Source: Melieria omissa (taxonomy: Eukaryota; Arthropoda; Insecta; Diptera; Ulidiidae). Taken from it: 64,000 nucleotides of DNA. The position numbers were made by a program, and so were the translations under genes. This document shows positions 1 through 10,430 of the stretch, in pieces (position 1 is the stretch's first letter; every line of letters starts with the position of its first letter). The notes under the pieces were generated by a model that saw only the letters and a program-made list of their open reading frames with translations, did not search any database and was not told the origin of the DNA. The stretch spans positions 69,818,932 to 69,882,931 of the forward strand of contig OZ020270.1 of NCBI GenBank assembly GCA_963971225.1, given 5' to 3'.

Positions 1-163
1 TAAAATTGGATATACTTTTTTATGGAAAGGGCCCCTGGGAAACTTTTTTTCTAGAACACTCTTATTAGTATCTAATAGAAAATGTTTACGAGAACCCTTT
101 TTTTATGAACGCTGCTTTGTTTGAGAGCTTATAATTTTATTACTTACATGCAGTAAGTAGCGA

Positions 164-303
164 TTTCATGGGATGAGCGTCAGGCATTGGGCGTAAAGTT
201 TTTTACAATGCAACAGACAAGTGCAGAAATATATCTTTCTCTTTCTGTTGCATCGTAAAAACCAGTACAAACTTGACGCTCGACGCTTGATGCCCCTATG
301 AAT
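164..303. repeat. Palindromic mini-element, copy 1 (diverged)
   Basis: The two halves are inverted copies of each other. The left arm reads GCGTCAGGCATTGGGCGTAAAG, close to the complement of the right arm that ends CGCTCGACGCTTGATGCCC. A central AATGCAACAGAC / CTGTTGCAT pair flanks a short A/T loop. Imperfect foldback structure of about 140 bp, homologous to the neighbouring copy at 312-444. No coding potential. Probably a short palindromic MITE; superfamily unknown. Confidence 0.6.
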
Positions 304-311
304 AAGACCTA

Positions 312-444
312 TAAGTAGAGATTTCATGGGAGCGTCAAGCGTCGAGCGTTAAGTTTTTACAATGCAACAGACAGAGAAAGAAATATAGTCGCTCTCTTTC
401 TGTTGCATTGAAAACACTTGACGCTCAACGCTTGACGCCCACAT
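312..444. repeat. Palindromic mini-element, copy 2 (near-perfect hairpin)
   Basis: Nearly perfect inverted repeat spanning the whole interval. It starts TTTCATGGGAGCGTCAAGCG and ends with the complementary CGCTTGACGCCCACATGAAA. The arms meet around AAATATAGTCG near 386. The single-stranded form would fold into a hairpin of roughly 60 bp stem. It lies 8 bp from the first copy in the same register, so the two are either tandem copies or a local duplication. Confidence 0.7.
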
Positions 445-814
445 GAAATTTCACCTTTAGGCACAACGCTCTTTTGTTTTAAACTTCTCGTGCTCTCGCA
501 TTGTACGAGCGACACTAACTTCGAGCAATGATGACATGATGTGAAACTGAGCGTTCGACCACAATACATACTCAAAATCCGCACTAATACACCGATAACA
601 TCAGACCCCAGGGTTTTGGTTTTGATTTTGAAATAAAGAAATTGTTTAAACCAAAGTATAATGCTGTTTTCAATTTCTCACGACCTTTGAACCCTTTTTT
701 TAATGGACTTCGAAAAGGCTTCGAAATCACTTTTTTTTTTTTTTAGAAATTCATTTTCATGGGCCCCTTACGAAATCTTGCACAAGGGCCCCCGAGACCC
801 TCGCTACGGCGCTG
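445..814. other. Stretch without recognised feature
   Basis: A/T-rich sequence with a T-run near 730-744. The short frames across it show no family resemblance. I see no repeat or gene here. Confidence 0.5.
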
Positions 815-2161
815 TCCTCTACCAATTGTGAAGAGACGCAAGATTCAATGACTAATTTAATTTCAAGCGCTTTTTTTAATGAGGATGTTTTGCAGACTAA
901 TGGCGATGATAATGACAATGAAATCCTGGAAAATCTTGATCTAAGTAATGAGATGCACGAGGCGTATTTTGTAGGTGACACCTTTTGTAATCCGAAAGAT
1001 ATTAACTTAGAGCTGGTTTCCATGAGGTATTTTGTTGGATACGTAGCGTACAAAATCATTCCTAAATTAAATTGTGAAAAATGCGGTGACGAATTGAGAA
1101 GAAGGGATGAAGTTTTGACTGCTCCAAGTGAAATTTTTATTTTTCACAAAAATTATCAGTCAATTTCTGATTTTGGTGATCTTTTTGCTCCTTCCAATTC
1201 CCTAATGAATGTATGCATAAAACATATTTTAATTTTTCATAAAATCTTCGAAGCAGAACCTGAAAAAATTGGTATTAAAGCACACGTTTTACAATCTTGT
1301 AAAAATGCTACACCTGAATGGTTCCATGGTGAGTGCTGTAACCATAGAGTCCAAATTTTAGATTTTCTTATTTTAGTTCTTCTACGAAAACACTGCATGT
1401 GGGCTGTGCAAAAAGGAAGTTCGAAAGAACGAAAATTAAAAATAATTGTTGGCAAATAAAAAAATTTTTATTAAAAATTATTATTTATGAAAGATAAATT
1501 TAAACGAAAGTAAAACAATAAGCATAAAACCTTACAATAATATTTTTAATAAATAACTATAAACGCTCTTGTGCAACATGTTTGCACCCATATTTTACTA
1601 CACCACGTTCACGCATTTTTTTTGCTAATTGTAATTTGCTTATGATTATAAAAAAGAAAGCAGAAATAGCGACGCAACAATTACCAACAACAATGCTATC
1701 CCGCCTGCACGGCACAGCGCAAAAAACAGTATACCGCTAACTTTTTTTTGTTTGCCAATATTATAATGCAGGGAATACGACAACAAAAGCAGCGTTCATC
1801 GTCATGTTTATCAAGTGGCGCAACAGCAGCGAGAATACGAATGAGTACAGAAGCGACTTCAATTCACATGTTACGCCGAAGTTACAGAGATTTCTGCTGT
1901 TAGTAACAGAGATTTCTGCTGTCAATAACAGAGGGTACTACCAGCAGTACCCACCATACAACGCGTTTGCTTGTATGAGATGCGCGTTCTATATTACTTC
2001 ATATTCTTTGCTTCTACTCACATGTTACGCCGAAGTTACAGAGATTTCTGTTGTTAGTAACAGAGGGTTCTGCTGTCAATAACAGAGGGTACCAGCAGTA
2101 CCCGCCATACAACACGTTTGCTTGTGTGAGATGCGCGTTCTATATTACTTCATATTCTTTG
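815..2161 (+). mobile_element. 5'-truncated P-element-like copy with duplicated right end
   Basis: The copy matches the 3' two-thirds of the P-like element at 13482-15671 but begins abruptly at about 815, inside the transposase frame. It ends in the family's 31-bp TIR, read here on the right end (start ATGCGCGTTCTATATTACTT, final base 2161). The same TIR also occurs internally at 1980-2010, because the terminal ~150 bp (CACATGTTACGCCGAAG to TIR) is duplicated in tandem. The left TIR is missing. Confidence 0.75.
848..1459 (+). pseudogene. P-element-like transposase, C-terminal fragment
   Basis: About 203 residues of the C-terminal region of a P/THAP9-type transposase. It contains the conserved FVGYVAYKIIP segment and a CxxC pair (CEKCGDEL), which match the late part of P-family transposases. 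The same block in the copies at 14.2-15.1 and 55.0-55.9 kb is frameshifted by one lost T; this copy keeps the frame (SDFGDLFAPSNSLMN). The THAP DNA-binding, coiled-coil and RNase-H-like parts are absent because the element is truncated upstream. It cannot encode active transposase. Assignment rests on motif recognition and on agreement with the fuller gene at 37-40 kb. Confidence 0.75.
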
Positions 2162-2888
2162 GTTTTAGATACACATAAACAAGTCCACTTTCAACCACAA
2201 TCGGTTTGCATTCGACAAAAAACATAACAACTAGGGTCAAGAAACAGCTTATTTTGTAACAATCAAACAATCAATTTTTAATAATTTTGCAAAGAAAAAT
2301 TGCATATGGCTCAAAGAGCAAATTGCACGTAAAACAAAAATAAGAATAAAATAAAAATACTAAAGAACACACAAAATTACTAAATAATATAAATTTTAAG
2401 GAAATAATAATAATAAATAATAATATGTTGCTGTTAATATATGAATTTGAAAAATTTATCGGCATGCATTTTATCAGGCCAGAAGGCAACGTAGCGTACA
2501 TGAATGCCAACATTGCACAGCAGAAATTCGTGGTATTGTTTTTTGTATCAATAAGAACGCACACTCTACCGTACGCCTTTGCGAATTCGCATGCCAGTAG
2601 GAAAATGGAAAGGTGCTTACCAGAATAATGCATGCTTTCCTCCACCTTTGGAGGTGGAAACGGCATGCTACCGAAAGTAAGGTGTCAATAAGGTACGTTC
2701 CGAGTACCTCCGGTTGTAGCTTACGCTAAGGAAGCAAACAAGAAGGCACCAGAAGTGCAAAAAAAGTCAATTAAAAACCCGAATGATTCTTCGTATCGTC
2801 ATTTCCAAGTGCACTTTACTTTGTAATGTACGTGGAATGTACATTTAAGTAGAAAGAATCTAGAAGAAAAACGTGATTTTACAAGCAT
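2162..2888. other. Stretch without recognised feature
   Basis: A/T-rich DNA downstream of the P-like right end. A 67-codon frame at 2425-2628 has no resemblance I can name. I see no terminal repeats or RNA gene. Confidence 0.4.
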
Positions 2889-2898
2889 AATAAGTTGG

Positions 2899-3239
2899 CC
2901 AGCCGCCGTGGCTCAGTTGGTTAGTGCGCGGTCCAAGCGAGTCGCATGCAGAGCGACGCTAGTTCGAATTCTGCATGTAGTAACACCTAAAAAAAATAAC
3001 GGGAAACTCGTTTTCTCTTTCGGTGGCTGTTCTCTCAGCTGGAAATGGCAAACCTCTGAGAGTAAAAATTGCCTATGAAAAAGCTCCCAACCTGCCGTTC
3101 GGAACCGGCATAAAACTGTAGGTCCCTTTCACCCGCGTACAAAATTCACACGCACAACACGGGTGGTTGCGGGAAGCTAGGCCTTAGTCTCCCGTAAGCG
3201 GGCTGTCGTGCCAATCAATTATTATTATTATTAATTATT
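2899..3239 (+). mobile_element. tRNA-derived SINE with 10-bp TSD
   Basis: The head GCCGTGGCTCAGTTGG fits an RNA polymerase III A box, and TAGTTCGAATTC about 50 bp later fits a B box. A ~250-bp tRNA-unrelated body follows, and the unit ends in a (ATT)n tail at about 3220-3239. It is flanked by a perfect 10-bp direct repeat AATAAGTTGG (2889-2898 and 3240-3249), the hallmark of LINE-mediated insertion. The tRNA-like head is too diverged to be a working tRNA gene. Confidence 0.8.
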
Positions 3240-3249
3240 AATAAGTTGG

Positions 3250-3470
3250 ATTCGGTAGTCCAGAGGGTAGCGCGTTGACTCTTCATGCCAGAGGCCCATG
3301 TTCAACTCCCAGCGCGGGCTGTTTTAAACACTCGTCTAATTCCATCGCCATTCACATGATTACGTCTACCTTCCATCGTAAGTGAAGAAATCAGCAGTGC
3401 TTACATTATCCGTAGCGAGTAAGGTACAAACGGAGTAGACCATTTTATTTTTTATTATTTTAGGCCCATT
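3250..3470 (+). repeat. Second tRNA-like SINE-type unit (older)
   Basis: Just after the SINE's target duplication, TAGTCCAGAGGGTAGCG resembles an A box and ATGTTCAACTCCC a B box about 45 bp later. A short body and a T/A-rich tail (TTTTATTTTTTATTATTTTAG) follow. The 2899-3239 SINE appears to have inserted at the front of this unit. No TSD is visible for this one. Confidence 0.5.
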
Positions 3471-3639
3471 CCAATAGCACATTACGGCCCCTTACCTTTT
3501 CCTTCATACTAAGTACATTACTAAGTAAAGTACATTTGAATGGGAAGCCGAACAAATCCGAAAAATTTTGCTATGATACCATTTGTACTTTACAAAATCA
3601 TGAATGATCCGGCGGCCATGCCCTCTACAAACGTAATGG

Positions 3640-4330
3640 GCGTTTGGCAAGGAAGTTGGAATGCCGGGTGAAAAGTAAGTATGCTGTAATGAATTACGGA
3701 AGGTGCCAGCGCAAGCGGAGAGTAAACAACGAACCAAAGCATCGTTATCGTCGTTTCAACGAAGATGATTCGGGATTCGCTAACGTTTTTGGTGTTGTCG
3801 TTTACTGTGTGTATGCTTTTTTGTGTTGCCGATTGGTTTTGCTGCACAAATTGCTGTCAATGTCACCATCAATCGAATCTTTGTGGTGTATGGCCAAAAA
3901 GTATGGAACATAAAGAGTGTGCATCACGTACAAGCAAAAATTTGAATGTGGGTGCTGATATCGCCACCCGTCTTCAAGATGCGGAGGTAGACAACAAGAG
4001 GAAATACTTGAAATGACAGCACAATGCTCTTAGCGCAAATCATAGAAACACGAATGCCGCGTCTGTGCTCACTCGTTCATTCTCGCTCAATAGTCCGAAG
4101 AGGAGGAAGACGATGTGCTGTTGTTCTTGTTGTTGCGCTGGCGAAAAGCTGAAATTGTAATACGATTTATATTTTCTGGCTGGCTTTTGTTCTTCTTATA
4201 TAAGCCTGCACGGCGTCGCGTTGCTCCTGAACTCACTGCCGACTGTAGTGTGCGCAAAATCATAGAAAAGAAAAGAAAATATGGCTGGCATGGCGACCTA
4301 TATGATCGCTACAGGCAATTAAAAAACAAA
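3640..4330 (+). repeat. Diverged P-like element relic
   Basis: The segment around 3733-3880 (GTTTCAACGAAGATGATTCG and onward to TTTGTGGTGTATGGCC) matches the interior of the P-like element at 13.79-13.90 kb. The part at about 4105-4320 (GACGATGTGCTGTTGTTCTT, then GCCGACTGTAGTGTGCGCAA) matches the diverged P-like element at about 31.8-32.0 kb. No TIR is visible and no transposase frame survives. Frames of 70-90 codons here are incidental. Confidence 0.55.
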
Positions 4331-4379
4331 TAATAAGTTATCAAAAAAGACAATTAAATAAAAATGGAATTGGAAAGAA

Positions 4380-5200
4380 AAGAAAACGTTTTTATTAGCC
4401 CGCAATAATTTTCCGTCCCGTTCTTTGGAACTTATCTTACGGCCCACATATAATGCTTGTTGAAAAAAACTAAAATAAGAAAATCTAATATTGTAACATC
4501 AGGTGTAGAATATTTATACTATTTTTAGACATTTTTATAACATTTTTCTTATGGCAAAATACTTGTCTTATTATTTATTTCTTTATTTAGTGCTTTAGTA
4601 GTGCTTTCGACATATTGAAAGTCGATAGACCAAATTTAATAGGCCTTCCATACAATCTTTTAACCCTTGGTTTGCCCGTTAGATTTCGATTTTCAAAAAA
4701 AAAAAAACAACTAAAACACGTACAGTTGAACCTCGATTATCCGGGTTGCTCGGGACCGGGCTCATCACGGATAATCGAGAATACCGGTTAAAAGAGGTAT
4801 ATGTGTGATATGGAAAACACAAACACAAGTACATGTGCTTCACGGATTATAGAGGTAAATCGCGGTTAATAGAGGTATAAATCAACCACTCAGCATCCCG
4901 GTTAATGGAGGCCCGGATAATCGAGGCTCAACTGTATCTAATTATTTTTGATTTGAAGTGTTTTCACGATTTTTGAAGTCAATATGCCCATCAGTTAATT
5001 TTTTTCGTAGTTTTCACATATTTTAAAAATTGTAATCAACCATGTGAAAATATAAATAAATAATTTTACTTCGAACTCGCCACGTAAAAATATTTGCAAA
5101 CATTTTAAATTGAGATCAACCACCAAATTTTTAAATTAATCAAAGCATTGGCCAGCAAAAAGCCATACACCACAAAGATTCGATTGCTGGTGACATGCAG
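4380..5200 (-). repeat. P-like element relic in inverted orientation, left of RTE
   Basis: Reversed, 4385-4520 corresponds to the C-terminal transposase and 3' region of the P-like family; compare CCGTTCTTTGGAACTT with the complement of the same block near 15.07 kb. The rest (4960-5200) matches the family interior, including a GTGGTTGATCTCAATTT motif and the complement of TTTGTGGTGTATGGC. The same sequence appears in the opposite orientation at 9090-9560, so the RTE element is bracketed by two head-to-head P-like relics. Confidence 0.6.
4723..4934. mobile_element. Pogo/Tigger-type MITE (212 bp)
   Basis: TIRs start CAGTTGAACCTCGATTATCC on the left; the complement on the right reads CAGTTGAGCCTCGATTATCC. 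The insertion is flanked by TA on both sides (4721-4722 and 4935-4936), as expected for the Tc1/mariner/pogo superfamily. TIRs beginning CAGTTGAACCTCGATTATCC are known for Tigger/pogo families. Non-coding. It sits inside the left P-like relic and is absent from the matching right-hand relic near 9.25 kb, so it inserted later. Confidence 0.85.
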
Positions 5201-5389
5201 CAATCTCTGATTGCGTAAATTGCAATAAAGTCTCTGATTGCGTTCAACCTGGCGAACGCCAGAACGATCCTTGTCCCTGTCCAATCCAAGCTGATGCACA
5301 GCCTCCGCGCGGCCCTTCTGGATAGCTATTTGGCACCCGCTGAATAGTGAACTAATGTGTGCAGCGAGTCCAATCCCAGGACTTAAAAT

Positions 5390-8300
5390 TTGGGTTGCGC
5401 GCAGGGTTTGGTGCCCACCACGGAAAATCATCAACCAATGAAAGCCAAAAAGCAAGCCTCGGAAGGAACCCACAATGTTGACGACCACAGCAAACGATTG
5501 AAGGACCATGATTTGAGGATATGCACCTGGAATGTCCGGACCCTCTATAGGGAAGGTGCCTCTATCCAACTGGCGGAAGCCCTCACGAAATGTAAGGCTG
5601 ACATCACCGCCATCCAGGAAATGCGATGGACAGGACAAGGTTGCTCCAAGCGAGCAGACTGCGATATCTACTACAGCTGCCATGCGGAGAAGCGCGAATT
5701 TGGCTGCGGATTTGTGGTCAGCAAGAGACTTCGCCACCACGTCTCTCGGTTCACTCCGGTGAACGAACGGCTGGCTTCGATCCGCATCAAAGCTAAATAC
5801 TTTAGCATCAGCGTAATTTGCCAAGGATGCCTTCTATGCGAAGCTCGAGGACGTCTACGACGGGTGTCCGGCCCACGACGTCAAAATTTTCCTCGGGGAC
5901 TTCAACGCAAAGGTCGGGCGAGAAGGCATCTTTGGCCCCACAGTCGGGCAGTTCAGCCTCCATGGGACCACTTCGAACAACGGTCTGAGGCTGATCGATT
6001 TCGCCGCGGCACGAAACATGGTAGTTAGTAGCACCAGATTCCAGCACCTCGATATCCACAAGGCCACCTGGCTATCCCCCGATCAATCCACCCGCAACCA
6101 GATTGATCACTTTGTGATTGATGGAAGGCATGCTTCTAGCATTCTAGATGTGCGCACGTTCCGAGGACCCAACATCGACTCGGACCACTACCTTGTTGCA
6201 GCCAAGGTACGCATGCGTCTTTGCGCAGCGAAGACCGCACAACCTAGTTTGCGAAGAATGCTGGACATCAGTAAGCTGCGATCACAAGGGGTAGCCGAAG
6301 CCTACTCCGCTCAACTCTCCAACCAGCTCGGTCGCTCCCCCTCTCCACCTGATGACATCAGCGGATTATGGGCTTACTTATCCCACTCAATGCGCGCCGC
6401 CGCAGAAAATGTCCTTGGTTTTCGACGCCCACCACCAAAAAACCAATGGTACGATGAAGAGTGTCGCGCAGCCACTGCAGTGAAGAATGCTGCCTACAAG
6501 AAGACCCTGCAGTCGGCCGCCACGCGAGCCATGACAGAAAAATACCGGGAGGAGAGGAAGAAAGAGAGGTGCCTTTTTAGACGCAAGAAACGGGAGCAAG
6601 AAAGGCGCGATCGTGAGGAAATCGAGGAGTGCAGGAGCAGGAATGACGCCCGAAAATTCTTCCAAAAAGTTAAGCGTCTCACGGAAGGATTTAAGCCCGG
6701 GGCATCTTCTTGCAGAGACGAAAACGGGGATCTGGTTACAGATGCGCAGGGTGTGCTGAGGCTGTGGAAGGAGCACTTCACCAAGCTGCTCGCAGGCGAC
6801 GAAAGGAACAATACCGCCAGTGGTGAAGATGTCCAGATGGCACCAATCGACGACGACGGTGTGGATGTGCCACCGCCAAGCCATGACGAGGTCCGGGTCG
6901 CTATCCAGCGACTCAAGAACAACAAAGCTGCAGGGCCGGATGGGCTACCAGCTGAATTGTTCAAGGTCGGCGGCGGTGAGCTGATTGGGTGCATGCATCA
7001 GCTCATTTGCAATATATGGCTGGAGGAACGAATGCCCAACGATTGGAACCTCAGTGCCCTTTGTCCTGTGCTGAAGAAAGGCGACCCAACAATATGCGCC
7101 AACTATTGGGGTATCAGCCTACTTCCCATTGCATACAAGGTCCTGACGAGCGTACTATGTGAAAGATTAAAGCCACTCGCCAAGGCGCAGATTGGACCTT
7201 ATCAGTGCGGCTTTAGACCTGGTAAATCCACCATCGACCAGATATTCACTCTACGCCAAATCTTGGAGAAGACCCATGAGAACCAAATCGATACACACCA
7301 TCTCTTCATCGATTACAAGGCAGCATTCGATAGCCCGATAAGAGATCGCCTATATGCCGCATTGTCTGAACTTGGTATCCCTGCAAAGCTCGTGAGACTT
7401 TGCAGAGCGACGTTGAGCAATACGCGCAGCTCCGTCAAGGTTGGAAGTGACCTCGTAATGGCACAATTTTCAACAAAAGTGTCCAGCTCCTTGCCTACGC
7501 TGATCACATTGATGTCATCGGACGTAACAAGCGAGATGTCACCGCTGCCTTTGCGGCGATCGAAAGAGAATCTGCCAAAATGGGTCTGGTGGTAAATGAG
7601 GGCAAAACGAAGTATATGCTGTCTACATGCAGGGACTCGCAGCGGCTAGGGTCTCACGTCGAGGCCGACAGGTATACTTTTGAAGTTGTCAAGGATTTCC
7701 AGGGCCGTAGCTAGGGGGGGAGGGGTTAGGGGGTTCTGACCCCCCGAAATGTTAGAACATTGTTTTAATTTATAATATTCTAAACTAGTTACTAATCACA
7801 CCATGCATGGCTACGTTTACATTGAGCCCAAGTGCCTAATTAAGTTAAATTAGTAATTTAATTTAGCTTGGAAGCTTGTTTTCAGTCAGCTGTCGGGTTT
7901 TGATTTGAGTAACCCCCCCCCCCCCCCGAAAAAAAATCCTGTCTACGGGCTTGAGGAATTCGTCGACCTTGGCACCTCCATCAACAGCAGCAATGATGTC
8001 AGCCTGGAGATAAAGCGAAGGATAACTCTTGCCAACTGGTGCTACTACGGTCTCGGTAGGCAATTGAGAAGTAGAGACCTCTCTCGACCGACAAAACTTG
8101 CACTCTATAGGACGCTCATCTTGCCCGTGCTCCTCTATGGCGCTGAAGCATGGACAATGACACGAAACGACATAGCGGCCCTTGGAGTGTTCGAGAGGAA
8201 GGTACTTCGCAAAATCTTCGGCCCTGTTCGTGTTGGCGACGACTATCGCATACGAACCAATAACGAGCTGTATGAGCTGTATAAGGACATGGACGTAGCG

Positions 8301-8543
8301 CAGCGAATAAACATCCAGCGGCTACGCTGGCTCGGTGATGTCTGCCGCATGGACGACGAAGCTCCGGCGAAAAAGGTGTTCGATGCGATGGTTGGAGGTC
8401 GACGGCGAAGAGGGAGGCCGTGTCTCCGGTGGAAGGACCAAGTAGAAGAGGCCCTGGTATCTCTTGGTGTGACCAACTGGAGAAGGCGCGCGCGAAGCAG
8501 AGGCGCCTGGAGAGAAGTTTTGCGGCAGGCCGTAACCCGATAA
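5390..8543 (+). pseudogene. RTE endonuclease/reverse transcriptase
   Basis: Frame 1 (5390 to about 5815) carries the apurinic-like endonuclease start (LRICTWNVRTLYREG, ITAIQEMRWTGQG). After a small deletion with frameshift it continues near 5823 with the endonuclease core (IFLGDFNAKVG) and the SDHYLV motif in the frame that runs to 7595. RT motifs follow: NNKAAGPDGLPAE, GFRPGKSTIDQIF and FIDYKAAFDS. About 80 residues are missing before the catalytic block, which lies in another frame at about 7489 and reads LAYADHIDVIG. The second catalytic Asp of the YADD box is therefore His. The C-terminal part (LLYGAEAWTMTRND to RQAVTR, ending 8543) resumes after the hAT-like insertion. This copy cannot be active. 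Confidence 0.85.
7700..7953. mobile_element. hAT-type MITE inside RTE (254 bp)
   Basis: Left end CAGGGCCGTAGCTAGGGGGG; the complement of the right end reads CAAGCCCGTAGACAGG. It is flanked by an 8-bp near-identical duplication: AGGATTTC at 7692-7699 and AGGAATTC at 7954-7961. Removing the insertion and one duplication restores the RTE frame across the site. Poly-G/C runs lie just inside each end. CAGGGGCGTAGC-like ends with 8-bp TSDs are typical of hAT MITEs. Confidence 0.8.
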
Positions 8544-8732
8544 CGGGTTGTTATGGCCAGTTAAGTAAGTAAGTTAAGTAAGTAAGATGGCATATATTTT
8601 CAACGCTACAACAAAATATACACATTTGCCCATGCCGAGCAGCGGCAAAATTGCCACACTGAAACTCTATTGCTTATTTTTCGGCATGGGCAAAACAGAT
8701 TTGACAATCAATCAGCTGTTACAATTGTCGAG

Positions 8733-8846
8733 ATGAGGCAGACGAAAAAGAAAACAAAAAGAGAAAAACCGAATAAAAAGTGGACGGAGGAGGAGATTCG
8801 TACAATTTTGAGTTATTTGCAAGAAGCGCTGGAGTTAGAGGTGTGA
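8733..8846 (+). CDS. Short Myb/SANT-like frame (37 codons), unassigned
   Basis: An ATG opens a 37-codon frame rich in Lys (residues 4-16) followed by KWTEEEIRTILSYLQEAL. That resembles the first helix of Myb/SANT/MADF-type DNA-binding domains found in Harbinger-type transposon proteins and host factors. It stops at TGA immediately afterwards. It could be the first exon or a relic of a transposon accessory gene. The downstream sequence shows no continuation that I can follow. Function is a guess based on one short motif. Confidence 0.3.
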   Translation: MRQTKKKTKREKPNKKWTEEEIRTILSYLQEALELEV

Positions 8847-9089
8847 ATTGTTTTCGTATTCCACAGCGGCAGCAACTTATGCATGCTCTTTATTCACACT
8901 GGCTCCCACGGCGCAAATATTCTATTCTTCTTCTTGATTTATTCTTCAAAAACAGCTGTGAATTTGTTCTGCAACCAAATTTGCCATGAAATTTTAAAAA
9001 GTGTGCTCAGTGTTGATGGCAAATTTTTTAAATGACATGCATTTGCCCAAATATTTGCACGTTATCCTGAACTGCCCTATTGTATATTC

Positions 9090-9560
9090 TTTGGTATGGC
9101 TTTTTGCTGGCCAATGCTTTGATTGATTTAAAAATTTTGTGGTTGATCCCAATTTAAAATGTTTGCAAATATTTTTACGTGGCGAGTTCGAACTACGAAA
9201 AAAATTAACTGATAGGCATATTGACTTCAAAATTCGTGAAACACTTGAAATCATAAATAATTAGATCGAAATCTAACGGAGAAACCAAGGGTTAAAAGAT
9301 TGTATGAAAAAAAAACATAATTTAATAGGTCTATTGACTTTCAATAGGGCGAAAGCACTACTAAAGCACTAAATAAATAAATAATAACACAAGTATTTTG
9401 TCATAAGAAAAATGTTATTACGGCATGCCTACGTTTAAAAATAGTTTAAATATTCTACACCTGAATGGTTCCATGGCGAATGATGTGACCATAAATTTAC
9501 AATATTAGATTTTCTTATTTAGTTCTTTTAATCAAGCATTATATGTGAGCTCTGAGCTCA
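9090..9560 (+). repeat. P-like element relic, right of RTE
   Basis: Contains TATGGCTTTTTGCTGGCC, TTTGTGGTTGATCCCAATTT and TTTTTACGTGGCGAGTTCGA as in other P-like copies. At about 9459-9530 it has the block encoding the C-terminal transposase end (compare CACCTGAATGGTTCCATGG with 1311-1330). Most of the transposase is deleted. It is in the opposite orientation to the 4380-5200 relic. Confidence 0.6.
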
Positions 9561-9935
9561 CTGTCTGGCTTTGCGTGACACGTCCAGATTGGGCTCGACG
9601 CCTTTCCGCAGATGAATGTCGAAAACTTCCTCTCAAGGCCGCCTCATACGTCAATGCGCTAGTCCCCGTCTCACGGAATGTCGGCTTCATAATCATCAAT
9701 GTACTTACACGTGTCTCCGGGTCAAGAATGCCTTGGATAAACGCTTTGATCTTCAGCCTTTCCAAAACTTCATTGCTGAATTCTGGGTAAGACAGTGGTA
9801 CCAGCGGCTCGATATCTGCCGCATACGTCTGCAGCGTCTCGTTGGCTCTTTGTCTACGGCCCTTTAGCTCGCAATAATACAGAATTTTGTTGTGCTCGTC
9901 ATTGTATCTGCCTGCCAGTGCCATTATGACGCACA
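9532..9935 (-). pseudogene. Ty3/Gypsy gag fragment
   Basis: The minus-strand frame includes RYNDEHNKILYYCELKGRRQ and NETLQTYAADIEPLV. These match the gag of the Gypsy element at 42.2-42.5 kb (SDEHNRTLYYCELKNRRQ, NEALQTYAADIERLV). Only the middle of the capsid region is present, with no zinc knuckle and no pol. It is fused in frame at about 9935 to the 5' part of a LINE, giving an accidental 216-codon chimeric frame. The fusion point is also the left breakpoint of the large duplication. Confidence 0.8.
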
Positions 9936-10207
9936 GTATTTTGTTGAGGAGAGGCTTTGCGCGCGTTTTTCGCATGATTTCGTTTGTGGAGTCCGTGATG
10001 ATGATAATGGAAATTAGAAACGTGGTTGGCACAGCTGGAAGCGTATAGCACAGGTAAAACGTTGTGCAGGCGATCGCCACCAAGATGTCAGCGCAGCTAG
10101 TAAGGTTGTCAGAGCTCCACAGTTGGTTAGTTCGGCGGTAGAGTGCAGTCCAACGCAGCGCCACAGAAACACGTCTACTCACGATAACACATTCGGCTTT
10201 GTCGATG
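9936..10207 (-). mobile_element. 5' end fragment of CR1-like LINE
   Basis: Nearly identical to 50658-50930, which is the 5' region and ORF1 start of the LINE at 45.5-50.9 kb. Here the LINE is cut off after about the first 30 bases of ORF1 and joins gag sequence. No complete ORF. Confidence 0.8.
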
Positions 10208-10430
10208 GCCGGGTGCGGCGCAGCGAGTCAGTCTGGTTTTGACAAGTGAAGCTGCCACACGGACTAATTAAGCAAATACTTAAGTGTACGAACAGTAAAG
10301 TGTAAAACTGTGAATAATAAAATGACTGTTGGTTCATAATTGGCTGCGTTGGAATAATTAAAGTTGTTTCATTTTCAAATTGCACAATCCAGTGATACGT
10401 ACTAGCCCACTAGAACTAGAATTCGTTACA
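10208..10430 (+). mobile_element. Partial Gypsy LTR (3' part)
   Basis: Matches the last ~220 bp of the LTR at 40902-41325, including GTGCGGCGCAGCGAGTCAGT and ending ATTCGTTACA. U3 is missing; it abuts the LINE 5' end. The same arrangement recurs at 50931-51153. The base after the LTR end (CTAT) does not match the TTAT before the 5' LTR at 40898-40901, so origin from the same insertion cannot be confirmed by TSD. Confidence 0.75.

Larger units (their letters stand above)
5200..8586 (+). mobile_element. RTE-clade non-LTR retrotransposon, defective
   Basis: Endonuclease, then reverse transcriptase, then an RTE-type C-terminal domain in one orientation. It ends in the microsatellite-like tail (TAAG)n at about 8557-8586, a usual RTE 3' terminus. 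The 5' part begins inside or next to P-like sequence near 5200 and its exact start is uncertain. The reading frame has several lesions (see the pseudogene entry) and a 254-bp hAT-like insertion. Confidence 0.85.

Noticed and set aside
2902..2975. Functional tRNA gene
   Set aside because: It is the head of a SINE with a body, (ATT)n tail and a 10-bp TSD.
9532..10182. A real fused gene (LINE ORF1-gag)
   Set aside because: The N-terminal part is LINE 5' region and the frame crosses a recombination breakpoint; no evidence of selection.
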